Part shown: piece by piece, positions 9,013-17,680 of the stretch
How the letters are laid out: the number at the start of each line of letters is the position of its first letter
Position numbering within the stretch: position 1 is the stretch's first letter
Assembly (NCBI RefSeq): GCF_002814235.1
Contig: NZ_PHSU01000005.1
Span: 1-64,000 of the forward strand
Source of the DNA: Pseudomonas sp. QS1027
GTDB taxonomy: Bacteria; Pseudomonadota; Gammaproteobacteria; Pseudomonadales; Pseudomonadaceae
DNA length: 64,000 nucleotides
Reading direction: 5' to 3'
Notes under the pieces: generated by a model
Told to the model about the DNA's origin: nothing
The model's input: only the letters and a program-made list of their open reading frames with translations
The model's database searches: none
Made by a program: the position numbers and the translations under genes

Positions 9013-10737
9013 TTAGGTACGCTCCGTCTTGCTCAGCCACATATCGCGCATGGAGCCGTCTTTGATCTGCATCGGGTAGACGTGCTCGCTGGTGTCGACC
9101 TGGATATCGAGGAACACCAGGCGATCCTTCATGGCGAACGCTTCTTCCATCTTCGGCTTCAAGTCTTTCAGATCCGTGATACGGATACCGACGTGACCGT
9201 AGGCTTCGACCAGCTTGACGAAGTCAGGCAGCGATTCCATGTACGAGTGCGAGTGACGGCTGCCGTAGCTCATGTCCTGCCATTGGCGAACCATGCCGAG
9301 CACACCGTTGTTCAGGCTGACGATCTTCACCGGCAGGCCGTACTGCAGGCAGGTCGACAACTCCTGGATGTTCATCTGGATGCTGCCCTCGCCGGTGACG
9401 CAAGCGACGTCGGCGTCCGGGAAGCTCAGTTTCACACCCATGGCCGCAGGGAAACCGAAGCCCATGGTGCCCAGGCCACCGGAGTTGATCCAGCGATTGG
9501 GCTTGTTGAACTTGTAGTACTGCGCCGCGAACATCTGGTGCTGGCCCACGTCGGAGGTCACAAAGGCATCGCCCTTGGTCACTTCGCAGAGGGTCTCGAT
9601 CACGGTCTGTGGCTTGATGATGCTGCCGTCGCCCTTGTCATAAGGGAACAGGCCGCGATCGCCGCGCCATTCGTCGATCTGCTTCCACCAGCTGGCAACA
9701 GACTCCTTGTTCGGGGTCTCGCCGATTTCCTTGAGGGTCGCAACCATCTCGGTCAGCACGCTCTCCACGGGACCAACGATAGGCACGTCTGCCTTGATGG
9801 TCTTGGAGATCGATGCCGGGTCGATGTCGATATGGATGATCTTGGCGTTCGGGCAGAACTTCGACGGGCCGTTGATCACCCGGTCATCGAAGCGCGCGCC
9901 CACGGCCAGGATCACATCGGCGTGGTGCATGGTCAGGTTGGCGGTGTAGCTGCCGTGCATGCCGAGCATGCCGACGAACTGCCGGTCGGTGCCAGGGTAG
10001 GCACCCAGGCCCATCAGGGTGTTGGTGACGGGCAGGTTGAGCATTTTCGCCAGCTCGGTCAGCGGCGCGGAGCCACCCCCGAGGATCACGCCGCCGCCCG
10101 CATAGAGCACCGGACGCTTGGCTGCCAGGAGCATCTCTGCTGCCTTGCGGATCTGGCCGGAGTGGCCACGTACCGCCGGGCTGTAGGAACGCAGCTTGGC
10201 TTTTTTCGGGAAGATGTATTCGAACTTCTCGGCCGGGTTGGTCATGTCTTTCGGGATATCGACAACGACAGGGCCAGGACGACCGGATTGCGCCAGGTAG
10301 AACGCCTTCTTCATGACTTCCGGGATTTCCGAAGCGTGCTTGATCATGAAGCTGTGCTTCACGATCGGCCGGGAGATACCGATCATGTCGGTTTCCTGGA
10401 ACGCATCGGTACCGACCAGGGTGCTTGGCACCTGACCGGAGATGATAACCATCGGAATGGAGTCCATGTACGCCGTGGCGATACCGGTGATGGCATTGGT
10501 TGCGCCAGGACCGGAAGTCACCAGGACCACGCCGGCTTTACCGGTGGCTCGAGCGTAGCCGTCAGCCATATGGGTCGCGGCCTGCTCGTGACGAACCAGG
10601 ATGTGGGTTACATCCGGCTCCTTGAACAGGGCATCGTAGACATGAAGGAGAGCACCACCCGGGTACCCGTAGATGTACTTGACGCCTTCGTCACGCAAAA
10701 AGCGGACGAGCATCTCACCGCCAGATAAAAGCTCCAC
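9013..10737 (-). CDS. ilvI: Acetolactate synthase catalytic (large) subunit
   Basis: This 574-residue thiamine-diphosphate enzyme condenses pyruvate with pyruvate or 2-oxobutyrate, the first common step of branched-chain amino acid synthesis. The catalytic glutamate is E51 in [18 protein letters not shown], and the diphosphate/Mg2+-binding block appears as GEGSIQMN, where most relatives have GDGS. I chose the GTG at 10737 because AGAGGTG lies seven bases upstream and the protein then begins like its relatives ([13 protein letters not shown]); the longer frame adds 13 unlike residues. It is the first gene of ilvIHC and has a leader of roughly 260 bases. Confidence 0.96.
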   Translation of the reverse strand: MELLSGGEMLVRFLRDEGVKYIYGYPGGALLHVYDALFKEPDVTHILVRHEQAATHMADGYARATGKAGVVLVTSGPGATNAITGIATAYMDSIPMVIISGQVPSTLVGTDAFQETDMIGISRPIVKHSFMIKHASEIPEVMKKAFYLAQSGRPGPVVVDIPKDMTNPAEKFEYIFPKKAKLRSYSPAVRGHSGQIRKAAEMLLAAKRPVLYAGGGVILGGGSAPLTELAKMLNLPVTNTLMGLGAYPGTDRQFVGMLGMHGSYTANLTMHHADVILAVGARFDDRVINGPSKFCPNAKIIHIDIDPASISKTIKADVPIVGPVESVLTEMVATLKEIGETPNKESVASWWKQIDEWRGDRGLFPYDKGDGSIIKPQTVIETLCEVTKGDAFVTSDVGQHQMFAAQYYKFNKPNRWINSGGLGTMGFGFPAAMGVKLSFPDADVACVTGEGSIQMNIQELSTCLQYGLPVKIVSLNNGVLGMVRQWQDMSYGSRHSHSYMESLPDFVKLVEAYGHVGIRITDLKDLKPKMEEAFAMKDRLVFLDIQVDTSEHVYPMQIKDGSMRDMWLSKTERT

Positions 10738-11034
10738 GTTGTTCACCTCTAAAACGCCAGAATACCGTCCACGCACACTGGAGGACGGGTCTTAATAGGT
10801 TTACTTCTCAGCAGAGCATGAGCGACGGTGGTCGCCGACTACGTCAGCACTGACTGAGCAAGTATTGGGAGTGCCCCAAATGTTGCGGGGGTTTCCCACC
10901 CAGCGCGAGGTAACGCGTTGCGGGTGTAACAGGTCGGCGCGGATGTGCGCCTCATGATCTGCCGAGTGGGCCTGCTTCTGGCAGTCCCTCTACAGCGGAC
11001 TTTGGATTGTTCTGATTCGTCCGGTCCAAGTCAA
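10738..11034 (-). promoter_or_regulatory. ilvIHC promoter and long leader, possible attenuation region
   Basis: A sigma-70-like promoter reads TTGACT (11029-11034), 17 bases, AACAAT (11006-11011) on the minus strand, which places the transcript start about 260 bases before the ilvI GTG. The leader contains a 38-codon open frame (10839-10955; see separate entry) and a hairpin CCGTCC/GGACGG (10765-10788) just before the ribosome binding site. The hairpin has no clean T-run, so classical attenuation is not proven. The rest of the gap to 11141 holds the upstream region of the divergent DUF4124 gene. Confidence 0.4.
10839..10955 (-). other. Short open frame in the ilvIHC leader, doubtful leader peptide
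   Basis: The frame encodes 38 residues beginning MRRTSAP and ending ALPILAQSVLT. The end is mildly enriched in Leu, Ile and Val codons (a window with CTC, ATA, CTT, GTG, CTG), which would fit a leader peptide sensing branched-chain amino acids. The enrichment is modest and no good Shine-Dalgarno is seen, so it may not be translated. Confidence 0.2.
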
Positions 11035-11141
11035 GTCATCTTGTGAGCTTTCTTCGAACTAAGCGCATGACAACGCAGAAGAAAACCTTTCATGAGGGAA
11101 TGTGCTACGTTGCTTATCGCATTGTCTGACAAGGAAACCTG

Positions 11142-11573
11142 ATGCGTAGAAGCATTCTGATGGCAAGCCTGCTGCTCGCCTTGAGCCCGCTGTGCCAGGC
11201 CGGACAGATCTACAAATGGGTCGATGCCCAGGGCCAGACGCACTTCGATGCGCAGCCGCCGACCGGGCAAACGGCCACCGTGGTGACTCCGGCAATCGGC
11301 AATGTCCCCGCGCCGCCACCCAGCCCCGCCGTACCGGCGAGTACGCCCCTGGGCGACCAGAAAGCCATCGACGCCAAGGTCAAGAAGCAGATTGCCGATC
11401 AGGAAGTGGTGCGCAAAGCCTATTGCGAGAAAGCGCGGACCAACCTGGCCCAGCTGGAGAACAATGCGCGGGTGCGTGAAGAGGTCAATGGCGAACTGCG
11501 TCGCCTGACCGAGGAAGAACGCCAGGCGCGCCTGGTGGAGACGCGCAAGACCATCGAGGAAAACTGCTCGTAG
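11142..11573 (+). CDS. Secreted DUF4124 domain protein
   Basis: This 143-residue protein has a signal peptide (MRRSILMASLLLALSPLCQA) followed by the DUF4124 motif GQIYKWVDAQGQTHFDAQPP, a proline-rich linker (about residues 50-70) and a charged, probably coiled C-terminus. DUF4124 domains are common in periplasmic proteins of proteobacteria and their ligand is unknown. AAGGAAACC precedes the ATG. Its TAG stop is directly adjacent to the stop of the converging gene, with no bases between. Confidence 0.85.
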   Translation: MRRSILMASLLLALSPLCQAGQIYKWVDAQGQTHFDAQPPTGQTATVVTPAIGNVPAPPPSPAVPASTPLGDQKAIDAKVKKQIADQEVVRKAYCEKARTNLAQLENNARVREEVNGELRRLTEEERQARLVETRKTIEENCS

Positions 11574-11903
11574 TCAGCGGGTCTCGGCAATCAGCTGGTC
11601 GAACTGCGCCAGCAACCGCTGCAAACCACGCCCCTGCCCTGGTCGCTGGGCATAGACCATTTCAGCCATGGCCAGAATCCCCGAAGCATTGGGCAGCGGC
11701 AGATCCGCCTCGAGAATCAGCTTCATCCTCGGCAGGAAGATCCATTGCAGCCACTGCTCGAACTCCAGCGTATCGACACTGAAAGGCTCGACACTGGCCA
11801 GGGCCTCGACGCTGGGCGACTCTTCATCCCAGCAGCCCTGGGCCCGCAGCTCCCGCTCGATCAGCAGGAGTTGCTCGGCAATCAACGGAAAACGTGCATC
11901 CAT
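11574..11903 (-). CDS. yqcC: YqcC family protein (DUF446)
   Basis: This 109-residue small acidic soluble protein matches YqcC. It starts MDARFPLIAEQLLLIERELR and contains the family block VDTLEFEQWLQWIFLPRMKLILE (given here as read, residues about 43-65). The function is unknown; YqcC is often encoded near tRNA-modification genes in enterics, but here it follows a lipoprotein gene with which it overlaps by one base (11903). Confidence 0.85.
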   Translation of the reverse strand: MDARFPLIAEQLLLIERELRAQGCWDEESPSVEALASVEPFSVDTLEFEQWLQWIFLPRMKLILEADLPLPNASGILAMAEMVYAQRPGQGRGLQRLLAQFDQLIAETR

Positions 11904-12685
11904 CAGTAACCGGCCTTGGCCTTCTGCTGTGCCTGGGCGGCACCCGCAGCATCGCCCTGCTTGCTTCGCGCCTGGGCGATGATGCCCCAGAGGTTGGCCT
12001 GCAGATCAGGACGACCGTTGGCGAAGCTCAGGCCACGACGGGCCAGTTGCTCGGCTTGCGGCGCATCGCCCTGGGCCATGCGCACCTGGGCCAGGCGATA
12101 AAGCACTTGCGGCTCACGCGGCGCCACACGCTGGGCGCGCTCGAGACTGGACGAAGCACCATTGAGGTCGCCGCTGGATTGCTGCTGCTGGGCAGTGGTC
12201 AACAACGCCAGCACCGGACCGTCCAGTTGCTCGTCAGCGGACAGGCCACCGCTGTTGTTGTTCGACGGAATACCGCTCGGCGCCACCGGGCTCGGCATGT
12301 TGTAGCTGCCCTGATTCACCGGCGGGGTGTAGGCGCCCTGGTTATAGGCACCCGAGTCACCCGGCACGGCCTGGATCGGCGCGTTGTTCGAAGGTCCTGG
12401 GGTAATCGGCCCTGGCGTGAACGGTTCGCTACTGATCGGCGTCGACACGGCCGCGCCACCACCGGGAATCATCACCACTACGCCGGAATCCTGCGGCACC
12501 GCCTGGGTCTGGCTCGGCGCCGACCCCTTGACGATGGTTTTGCGGAAACCGCCGGTGGACGAAATACGCTCGTTGTTGGAGACCGCGGTCCCCGAATCAA
12601 CCACCGGGATCGAACCCCGTGGCACGCTGGAACAACCACCCAGCACGGTCAGTGCGGCAAAAGCTGGAATCCACCACTTGTTCAC
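11903..12685 (-). CDS. Tetratricopeptide-repeat lipoprotein
   Basis: This 260-residue protein has a lipoprotein signal with lipobox LGGC at about residue 17. A long low-complexity region rich in Pro, Ser, Gly and Asn (about residues 60-155) follows, and the C-terminus has two TPR-like helical repeats (SSLERAQRVAPREPQVLYRLAQVRMAQGD, then QLARRGLSFANG). It lies 16 bases downstream of mrcB, so it may be co-transcribed with it. A scaffold role for penicillin-binding protein 1b is suggested only by position; the gene order mrcB-TPR protein-yqcC is conserved in Pseudomonas as I recall it. Confidence 0.82.
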   Translation of the reverse strand: MNKWWIPAFAALTVLGGCSSVPRGSIPVVDSGTAVSNNERISSTGGFRKTIVKGSAPSQTQAVPQDSGVVVMIPGGGAAVSTPISSEPFTPGPITPGPSNNAPIQAVPGDSGAYNQGAYTPPVNQGSYNMPSPVAPSGIPSNNNSGGLSADEQLDGPVLALLTTAQQQQSSGDLNGASSSLERAQRVAPREPQVLYRLAQVRMAQGDAPQAEQLARRGLSFANGRPDLQANLWGIIAQARSKQGDAAGAAQAQQKAKAGY

Positions 12686-12701
12686 GTCAAACCCTCTTCG
12701 C

Positions 12702-15032
12702 TCAATTCAACCAGCCCTTGACCCAATCCATCACTTCGGTGGCCGGCGCAGGGGCCACGCCACCACACGACGCACCGGGTACCGGTTCACTGCCGCGAAT
12801 ATACGGCATCTGCACCGCGCCCGGGCAATTGGCATCGGAGCCTTGCCCGGTATGCGGATCGACCCAGGCCTGGACCACATTATCCGGCTGCGGCATATCC
12901 AATGGCAGCGGATCGGCCTTGCGCATGAAACTGGTCCAGACCTGCAAGGCGCCGCTGGCACCGGTAAACGGTGTCTTGCCGTTGTCATCGCGACCGAGCC
13001 AGACCACCGCCAACAGGTCCTGGCCGAAACCGGCGAACCAGCTGTCACGCGAGTCGTTACTGGTACCGGTCTTGCCGGCCAGGGTCAGGGTCTTGGGCAG
13101 GACGTTGTAGACCCCACTCCCCGTACCCTCGCGCATCACCCGCTGCATCGCCGCCTGGATCAGGTAGATCGAACCCGCATCGAAACGCTGCTGGATCTGG
13201 AACGGATAACGCTTGAGCGGCTGGCCTTCGGCTGTCAGCACGCTGCGGATCCCGCGCATCGGCGTATTGAAGCCGCCGTTGGCCAGGGTCTGGTACATGG
13301 TCGCGATATCCATCGGCGTCATGCTCGCGGCGCCCAGCAACATCGACGGAAAGGCCGGGAATTCACGGGTAACGCCAAGGCGTCCGAGGGTCTTGAGGAC
13401 ATTCGGCACGCCGACCTCCAGGCCCAGTCGAGCAGTCGCCAGGTTGTAGGAATGCGCCAGGGCCTGATAAAGGAAAATCGTGCCATGGGAACGACGCTCA
13501 AAGTTCTTCGGTGTCCAGACCTGTCCGTCGGCGCCTTTCACCGAGAAGGCTTCGTCCGACAGCCAACTGGTCAGCGTGTACTGGCTGGGTTTCTCCAGCG
13601 CAGTCAGGTACACCGCCGGCTTGATCAACGAGCCCACCGGGCGTACCGCGTCCAGCGCCCGGTTGAACCCGGCAAAGCTGGACTGGCGACTGCCGATCAT
13701 GGCCTGGATCTCACCGGTTTCCGGGTTGGTCACCACCATGGCAGCCTCGACATCCTCCCCCCCCTTGCGACCATCCAGACGCTTGAAGGTATCGCGGACC
13801 GAGGCCTCTGCCTTCATCTGCAGGATCGGGTCGAAGCTGGTGAAGATACGCAAGCCTTCCTCGGTCAAGTCTTCGTCGCGATAGTCTTGGCGCAGTTGCC
13901 GCTTGACCAGGTCGAGGAAGTCGGGGAACGAGCTGTCCGCCAGGCTGCCGCGGGCGGTCACGCCCAACGGCATTTTCTTCGCCGCGGCCACTTGCTCGGC
14001 GGTCGCCACGCCCTGCTGCTCCAGCAGGTCGAGCACCAGGTTGCGTCGTTCCAGCGCGCGATCCGGGTAGCGTCGCGGGTTGTAGTAGGACGGGCCCTTG
14101 ACCATGCCCACCAGCAACGCCACCTGATGCAACTTCAGCTCCGCCAGGGGCTGGCTGAAGAAGAACTGGCTGGCCAGGCCGAAACCGTGCACCGCGCGCT
14201 GGCCGTCCTGGCCGATAAAGACCTCGTTGAGGTAGGCTTCGAGAATCTCTTTCTTGCTGTAATGCAGCTCCAGCAGCATGGCCATCATGGCCTCGGTGAG
14301 CTTGCGGCTCAGGCTGCGTTCGTTGGTCAGGAAGAAGTTCTTCACCAACTGCTGGGTCAGGGTACTGCCGCCCTGGCGCATCTGTCCGGCCGAGGTATTG
14401 ACCCAGATCGCCCGGGCAATCGACTTGGGCGAGACGCCGAAGTGATGATAGAAATCCCGGTCCTCGACCGTGACCAGGGTATCGAGCAGGTACGGTGGCA
14501 CCTGGTCGATCTTGATCAGGATGCGGTCTTCGAGGTTCTTCGGGTACAGGCCGCCGATCAGCAGCGGCTCAAGGCGCACCACCGAGAGCTTCGCGCCGTT
14601 GAGCGAGGACAGCTCGGCCACATAGTCGCCGGAGAAGCGCACCCGCACCGGCTGGGCCGACTCCATGCCTTCATAGAACTGGAAACCACGGGTGTTCAGG
14701 TCCACGGTATTGCCGTTGACCGCCGCCGCCCCCGGGCCATTGGCCACGGGTTCGCGACGATAACCGAGGGCATCGAGTTCGGTGAGGAAATCTTCCTTGC
14801 TCAGTTTCTGGCCGGCGAACAGCTCCAGCGGCCGGGCATAGACCTTGGCCGGGATGGTCCAGCGCTTGCCGGAGAATTTCTCCTGCACGATGGCATCGAG
14901 GTAGACGGCAAAACCGGCCAGCACGACGAGGCCAACCAGGCTGAGCTTGATCGCCCAGCCAAGCCAGGGGCGCAAGCGGCCAGCGGGAGGTTTGGATTTG
15001 GCGCGGGAACGAGGGGATCGGGTACGAGTCAT
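12702..15032 (-). CDS. mrcB: Penicillin-binding protein 1b (bifunctional peptidoglycan synthase)
   Basis: This 776-residue protein has a basic cytosolic tail, one membrane segment (about residues 27-45), a UB2H-like segment, a glycosyltransferase domain with EDRDFYHHFG (E190) and RQGGSTLTQQL, and a transpeptidase domain with SLIK (S468), SYN and KTGT. It polymerises and cross-links peptidoglycan in the periplasm. The start at 15032 has no Shine-Dalgarno, and a perfect TATAAT lies nine bases upstream on the minus strand, so the mRNA may be leaderless. No other in-frame start fits near the N-terminus. Confidence 0.96.
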   Translation of the reverse strand: MTRTRSPRSRAKSKPPAGRLRPWLGWAIKLSLVGLVVLAGFAVYLDAIVQEKFSGKRWTIPAKVYARPLELFAGQKLSKEDFLTELDALGYRREPVANGPGAAAVNGNTVDLNTRGFQFYEGMESAQPVRVRFSGDYVAELSSLNGAKLSVVRLEPLLIGGLYPKNLEDRILIKIDQVPPYLLDTLVTVEDRDFYHHFGVSPKSIARAIWVNTSAGQMRQGGSTLTQQLVKNFFLTNERSLSRKLTEAMMAMLLELHYSKKEILEAYLNEVFIGQDGQRAVHGFGLASQFFFSQPLAELKLHQVALLVGMVKGPSYYNPRRYPDRALERRNLVLDLLEQQGVATAEQVAAAKKMPLGVTARGSLADSSFPDFLDLVKRQLRQDYRDEDLTEEGLRIFTSFDPILQMKAEASVRDTFKRLDGRKGGEDVEAAMVVTNPETGEIQAMIGSRQSSFAGFNRALDAVRPVGSLIKPAVYLTALEKPSQYTLTSWLSDEAFSVKGADGQVWTPKNFERRSHGTIFLYQALAHSYNLATARLGLEVGVPNVLKTLGRLGVTREFPAFPSMLLGAASMTPMDIATMYQTLANGGFNTPMRGIRSVLTAEGQPLKRYPFQIQQRFDAGSIYLIQAAMQRVMREGTGSGVYNVLPKTLTLAGKTGTSNDSRDSWFAGFGQDLLAVVWLGRDDNGKTPFTGASGALQVWTSFMRKADPLPLDMPQPDNVVQAWVDPHTGQGSDANCPGAVQMPYIRGSEPVPGASCGGVAPAPATEVMDWVKGWLN

Positions 15033-15040
15033 GGCGGCGG

Positions 15041-15046
15041 ATTATA
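15041..15046 (-). promoter_or_regulatory. TATAAT -10 element immediately before mrcB
   Basis: The minus strand reads TATAAT at 15041-15046, so transcription would start at about 15034, only two or three bases before the mrcB ATG. The -35 is poor; the nearest candidate is TTGATC at 15061-15066 with a short 14-base spacer. The element is seen directly; promoter function is inferred. Confidence 0.4.
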
Positions 15047-15149
15047 CGCACTTTATTCATGATCAACATGTACGTCCGGCGGTTTGCACTGACGCCCGCA
15101 GCGGCCATAATGACCGCCTTGAATTTACCGCCCTCTTGAAGGATCGCCA

Positions 15150-16703
15150 GTGAGCCAGTCCCTGATTACCGCCCTGCAAAACCCGGCCCTCTACCCGCAT
15201 CCGGTGGAAGCTTTCCAGGTTATCGAAACCCATATTTCCTGGGTCCTGCTCACCGGTCCCTATGCCTACAAGATCAAGAAGCCGGTCAACTTCGGTTTCC
15301 TCGACTTCACCGAACTGAGCGCTCGCGCACACTTCTGCGCGGAAGAGCTGCGCCTGAACCAGCGCCTGACCGCCGACCTGTACCTGGAAGTCCTGCCGAT
15401 CACCGGCAGCATCGAGGCCCCCGTCCTGGGCGGCAGCGGCCCGGCCATCGAATACGTGCTGAAAATGCGCCAGTTCCCGCAGAGCCAGTTGCTGAGCACC
15501 CTGCAGGCCAACGGCGAACTGACCGCCACCCACGTCGATGAAATGGCCCAACAGATCGCCGCGTTCCACCAGAGCGCCCCCGAAGTGCCGAAAGACCACT
15601 ACCAGGGCACTCCGGAAGCGGTCATGGACCCGGTCCGGCAGAACTTCGATCAGATCCGCCCTTTCCTCAGCGAAAAAGCCGATCTGCTGCAACTCGACGC
15701 CCTGCAAGCCTGGGCTGAAACCAGCTTCGAACGCCTCAAGCCGCTGCTGGCCCAGCGCAAGGCCGAGGGTTTCATTCGTGAATGCCACGGCGACATCCAC
15801 CTGGGCAACGCCACTGTCATCGACGGCAAGGTCGTGATCTTCGACTGCATCGAATTCAACGAGCCCTTCCGCTTCACCGACGTCTACGCCGACACCGGCT
15901 TCCTCGCGATGGACCTCGAAGACCGCGGCCTCAAGAGCCTGGCCCGGCGCTTTATCAGCCAGTACCTGGAACTGACCGGCGACTACCAGGGCCTGGCCCT
16001 GCTGAACTTCTATAAAGCCTATCGCGCCCTGGTACGCGCCAAGATCGCGCTGTTCAGCATGCCGGCCGACGATGCGGTGCAACGCGCCAGCAGCATGCGC
16101 CAGTACCGCAACTACGCCAATCTGGCGGAAAGCTACAGCACCATTCCTTCGCGCTTCCTGGCCGTCACCAGCGGCGTGTCCGCCGTCGGCAAGAGCCACG
16201 TCGCCCTGCGCCTGGTGGAAGCCCTGGGCGCCGTGCGCCTGCGCTCGGATGTCGAACGCAAACGCCTGTTCGGCGAACAATCGGTCGAGAACAACGTCGG
16301 CGACGGCATCTACAGCCACGATGCCAGCGTGAACACCTACCAGCGCCTGCATGAAATCGCCGACACCGTCCTGCGCGCCGGCTTCCCGGTGGTGATCGAC
16401 GCCACCTACCTCAAGCGCGAACAACGCGACGCCGCCGCCAAGGTGGCCGAAGCCACTGGCGTGCCGTGCCTGATCCTCGATTGCAGCGCCCCGCAGGCCG
16501 TGATCGAAAGCTGGCTGGCCCGGCGCCAGGCGGATGCCATCGATCCGTCCGACGCTACACTGGAAGTGATCGCCGCCCAGCAAGCGAGCCGCGAAGCCCT
16601 GAGCGCCGATGAAGTGCTGCGCACCAAACGCGTCGAAACCCACGAAAGCGGGAGCCTCGACGCCCTGGTCGAGCAGATTCGCCAGCGTCTGCCGGGTCTG
16701 TAA
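15150..16703 (+). CDS. Fusion of an aminoglycoside-phosphotransferase-like domain and a P-loop kinase domain
   Basis: This 517-residue protein has an N-terminal APH/choline-kinase-like fold with the Brenner-type motif ECHGDIHLGN (about residue 212) and a later metal-binding block IFDCIEFN. The C-terminal third is a P-loop kinase-like domain (AAA_33 or zeta-toxin-like) with GVSAVGKS near residue 350 and VIDATYLKREQRDAAA. Both halves look intact. The substrate is unknown; resistance to aminoglycosides should not be assumed. The start is GTG at 15150 with AAGGAT upstream. It is transcribed divergently from mrcB. Confidence 0.85.
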   Translation: MSQSLITALQNPALYPHPVEAFQVIETHISWVLLTGPYAYKIKKPVNFGFLDFTELSARAHFCAEELRLNQRLTADLYLEVLPITGSIEAPVLGGSGPAIEYVLKMRQFPQSQLLSTLQANGELTATHVDEMAQQIAAFHQSAPEVPKDHYQGTPEAVMDPVRQNFDQIRPFLSEKADLLQLDALQAWAETSFERLKPLLAQRKAEGFIRECHGDIHLGNATVIDGKVVIFDCIEFNEPFRFTDVYADTGFLAMDLEDRGLKSLARRFISQYLELTGDYQGLALLNFYKAYRALVRAKIALFSMPADDAVQRASSMRQYRNYANLAESYSTIPSRFLAVTSGVSAVGKSHVALRLVEALGAVRLRSDVERKRLFGEQSVENNVGDGIYSHDASVNTYQRLHEIADTVLRAGFPVVIDATYLKREQRDAAAKVAEATGVPCLILDCSAPQAVIESWLARRQADAIDPSDATLEVIAAQQASREALSADEVLRTKRVETHESGSLDALVEQIRQRLPGL

Positions 16704-16709
16704 AAACTA

Positions 16710-16746
16710 TTTCAGCCGTGGGGCCGCAAGTGCTTCACGGCTGAAA
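16710..16746 (+). terminator. Inverted repeat after the APH/P-loop fusion gene
   Basis: TTTCAGCCGT (16710-16719) pairs perfectly with ACGGCTGAAA (16737-16746) over a 17-base loop, seven bases after the stop codon. The T-run is missing, so it may be a weak terminator or an mRNA 3' stem. A TATACT -10 for the next gene lies at 16758-16763. Confidence 0.4.
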
Positions 16747-16792
16747 CATAGTGGCATTATACTGGCGTCATAATTCCAACAGGAGACGTCTC

Positions 16793-17134
16793 ATGAGCCA
16801 TCCCAAGCTGCTCGACTCACCTTTGTTTGCCCTGCTGCACAAGGATGACATTGCCGGCTTCAACAAGGCACGCCCCAAGGATGGTCCGATCGACATGCGC
16901 GGCGGCGACTTCCGCGGCCTGGACCTGCGCGAACTGAATGCCGAGGGGATCGATTTCACCGATGCCTACTTCCGCTCCGCCGACCTGCGTGGCGTGGACT
17001 TCCAGAAATCCATCCTGATCGGCGCCAGCGTGGCCCATGCGCAGATTTCCGGCGCTTACTTCCCCGTGGAACTGACCCCGGCCGAGATCCTCATGTCGAT
17101 GCAGTTCGGTACCCGCTTGCGCTACAGCGCCTAG
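16793..17134 (+). CDS. Pentapeptide-repeat protein
   Basis: This 113-residue protein contains consecutive pentapeptide repeats of the A(D/N)LXX type (MRGGDFRGLDLRELNAEGID, FTDAYFRSADLRGVDF, QKSILIGASVAHAQISGAYF), which predict a short right-handed quadrilateral beta helix. There is no signal peptide. The ATG at 16793 has AGGAGA upstream and is preferred over the longer frame, which lacks one. The function is unknown; the gene is probably monocistronic, with its own TATACT promoter element upstream. Confidence 0.83.
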   Translation: MSHPKLLDSPLFALLHKDDIAGFNKARPKDGPIDMRGGDFRGLDLRELNAEGIDFTDAYFRSADLRGVDFQKSILIGASVAHAQISGAYFPVELTPAEILMSMQFGTRLRYSA

Positions 17135-17392
17135 CCCCGCGGAGGGGCCCGAAGATGGCGGCAACGCCTGCCGTCTGGTGCCTGTTCACGGCCTGGACAA
17201 GGCTTGCGCCGTACGACTTTTCCCTTTATGCACCGTTCCTGCTCCGCAGATCAGCGTTGGCGAAAGCCCCGGCTTAGAAGCATTTGCACCACCGCCGAGC
17301 AAAGAACCACGCTTTTCCTACTGACCGCTACACTCCTTTTCAGGCTTGCCTACTCTCGTCCACGCAGCGTTCGGCCGTCGCAAGGAGGCTTG

Positions 17393-17665
17393 ATGAACGA
17401 TGAACTGCAACACCTGAAGAACCTTGGCAAGACGTCGGCGCAATGGCTGCACGCGGTGGGTATCCACAGCGCATCGGATTTGCGTCGACTGGGAGCGGTG
17501 GATGCCTACCGTGCGGTACGAACCCGCGGATTCCGGGCATCGAAAGTGCTGTTATATGCGATCGAAGGGGCCTTGATGGACATTCATTGGAACGATATCC
17601 CTCAAGAACGCAAAGAAGCCTTGAATAAACAGTTGGACGCGATATCGTCGCGTCACAAAAACTGA
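17393..17665 (+). CDS. TfoX C-terminal domain protein
   Basis: This 90-residue protein is a free-standing TfoX C-terminal (Sxy-like, helix-hairpin-helix) domain, with the typical LKNLGKTSAQWLHAVGI and later RRLGAVDAYRAVR. It lacks the N-terminal TfoX domain needed for competence regulation in Vibrio and Haemophilus. The ATG at 17393 has an excellent AAGGAGG, so the longer frame upstream is discarded. It lies 15 bases before cbpA and may share its transcript. The function is unknown. Confidence 0.86.
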   Translation: MNDELQHLKNLGKTSAQWLHAVGIHSASDLRRLGAVDAYRAVRTRGFRASKVLLYAIEGALMDIHWNDIPQERKEALNKQLDAISSRHKN

Positions 17666-17680
17666 TTTCGCAGGTTTGGC

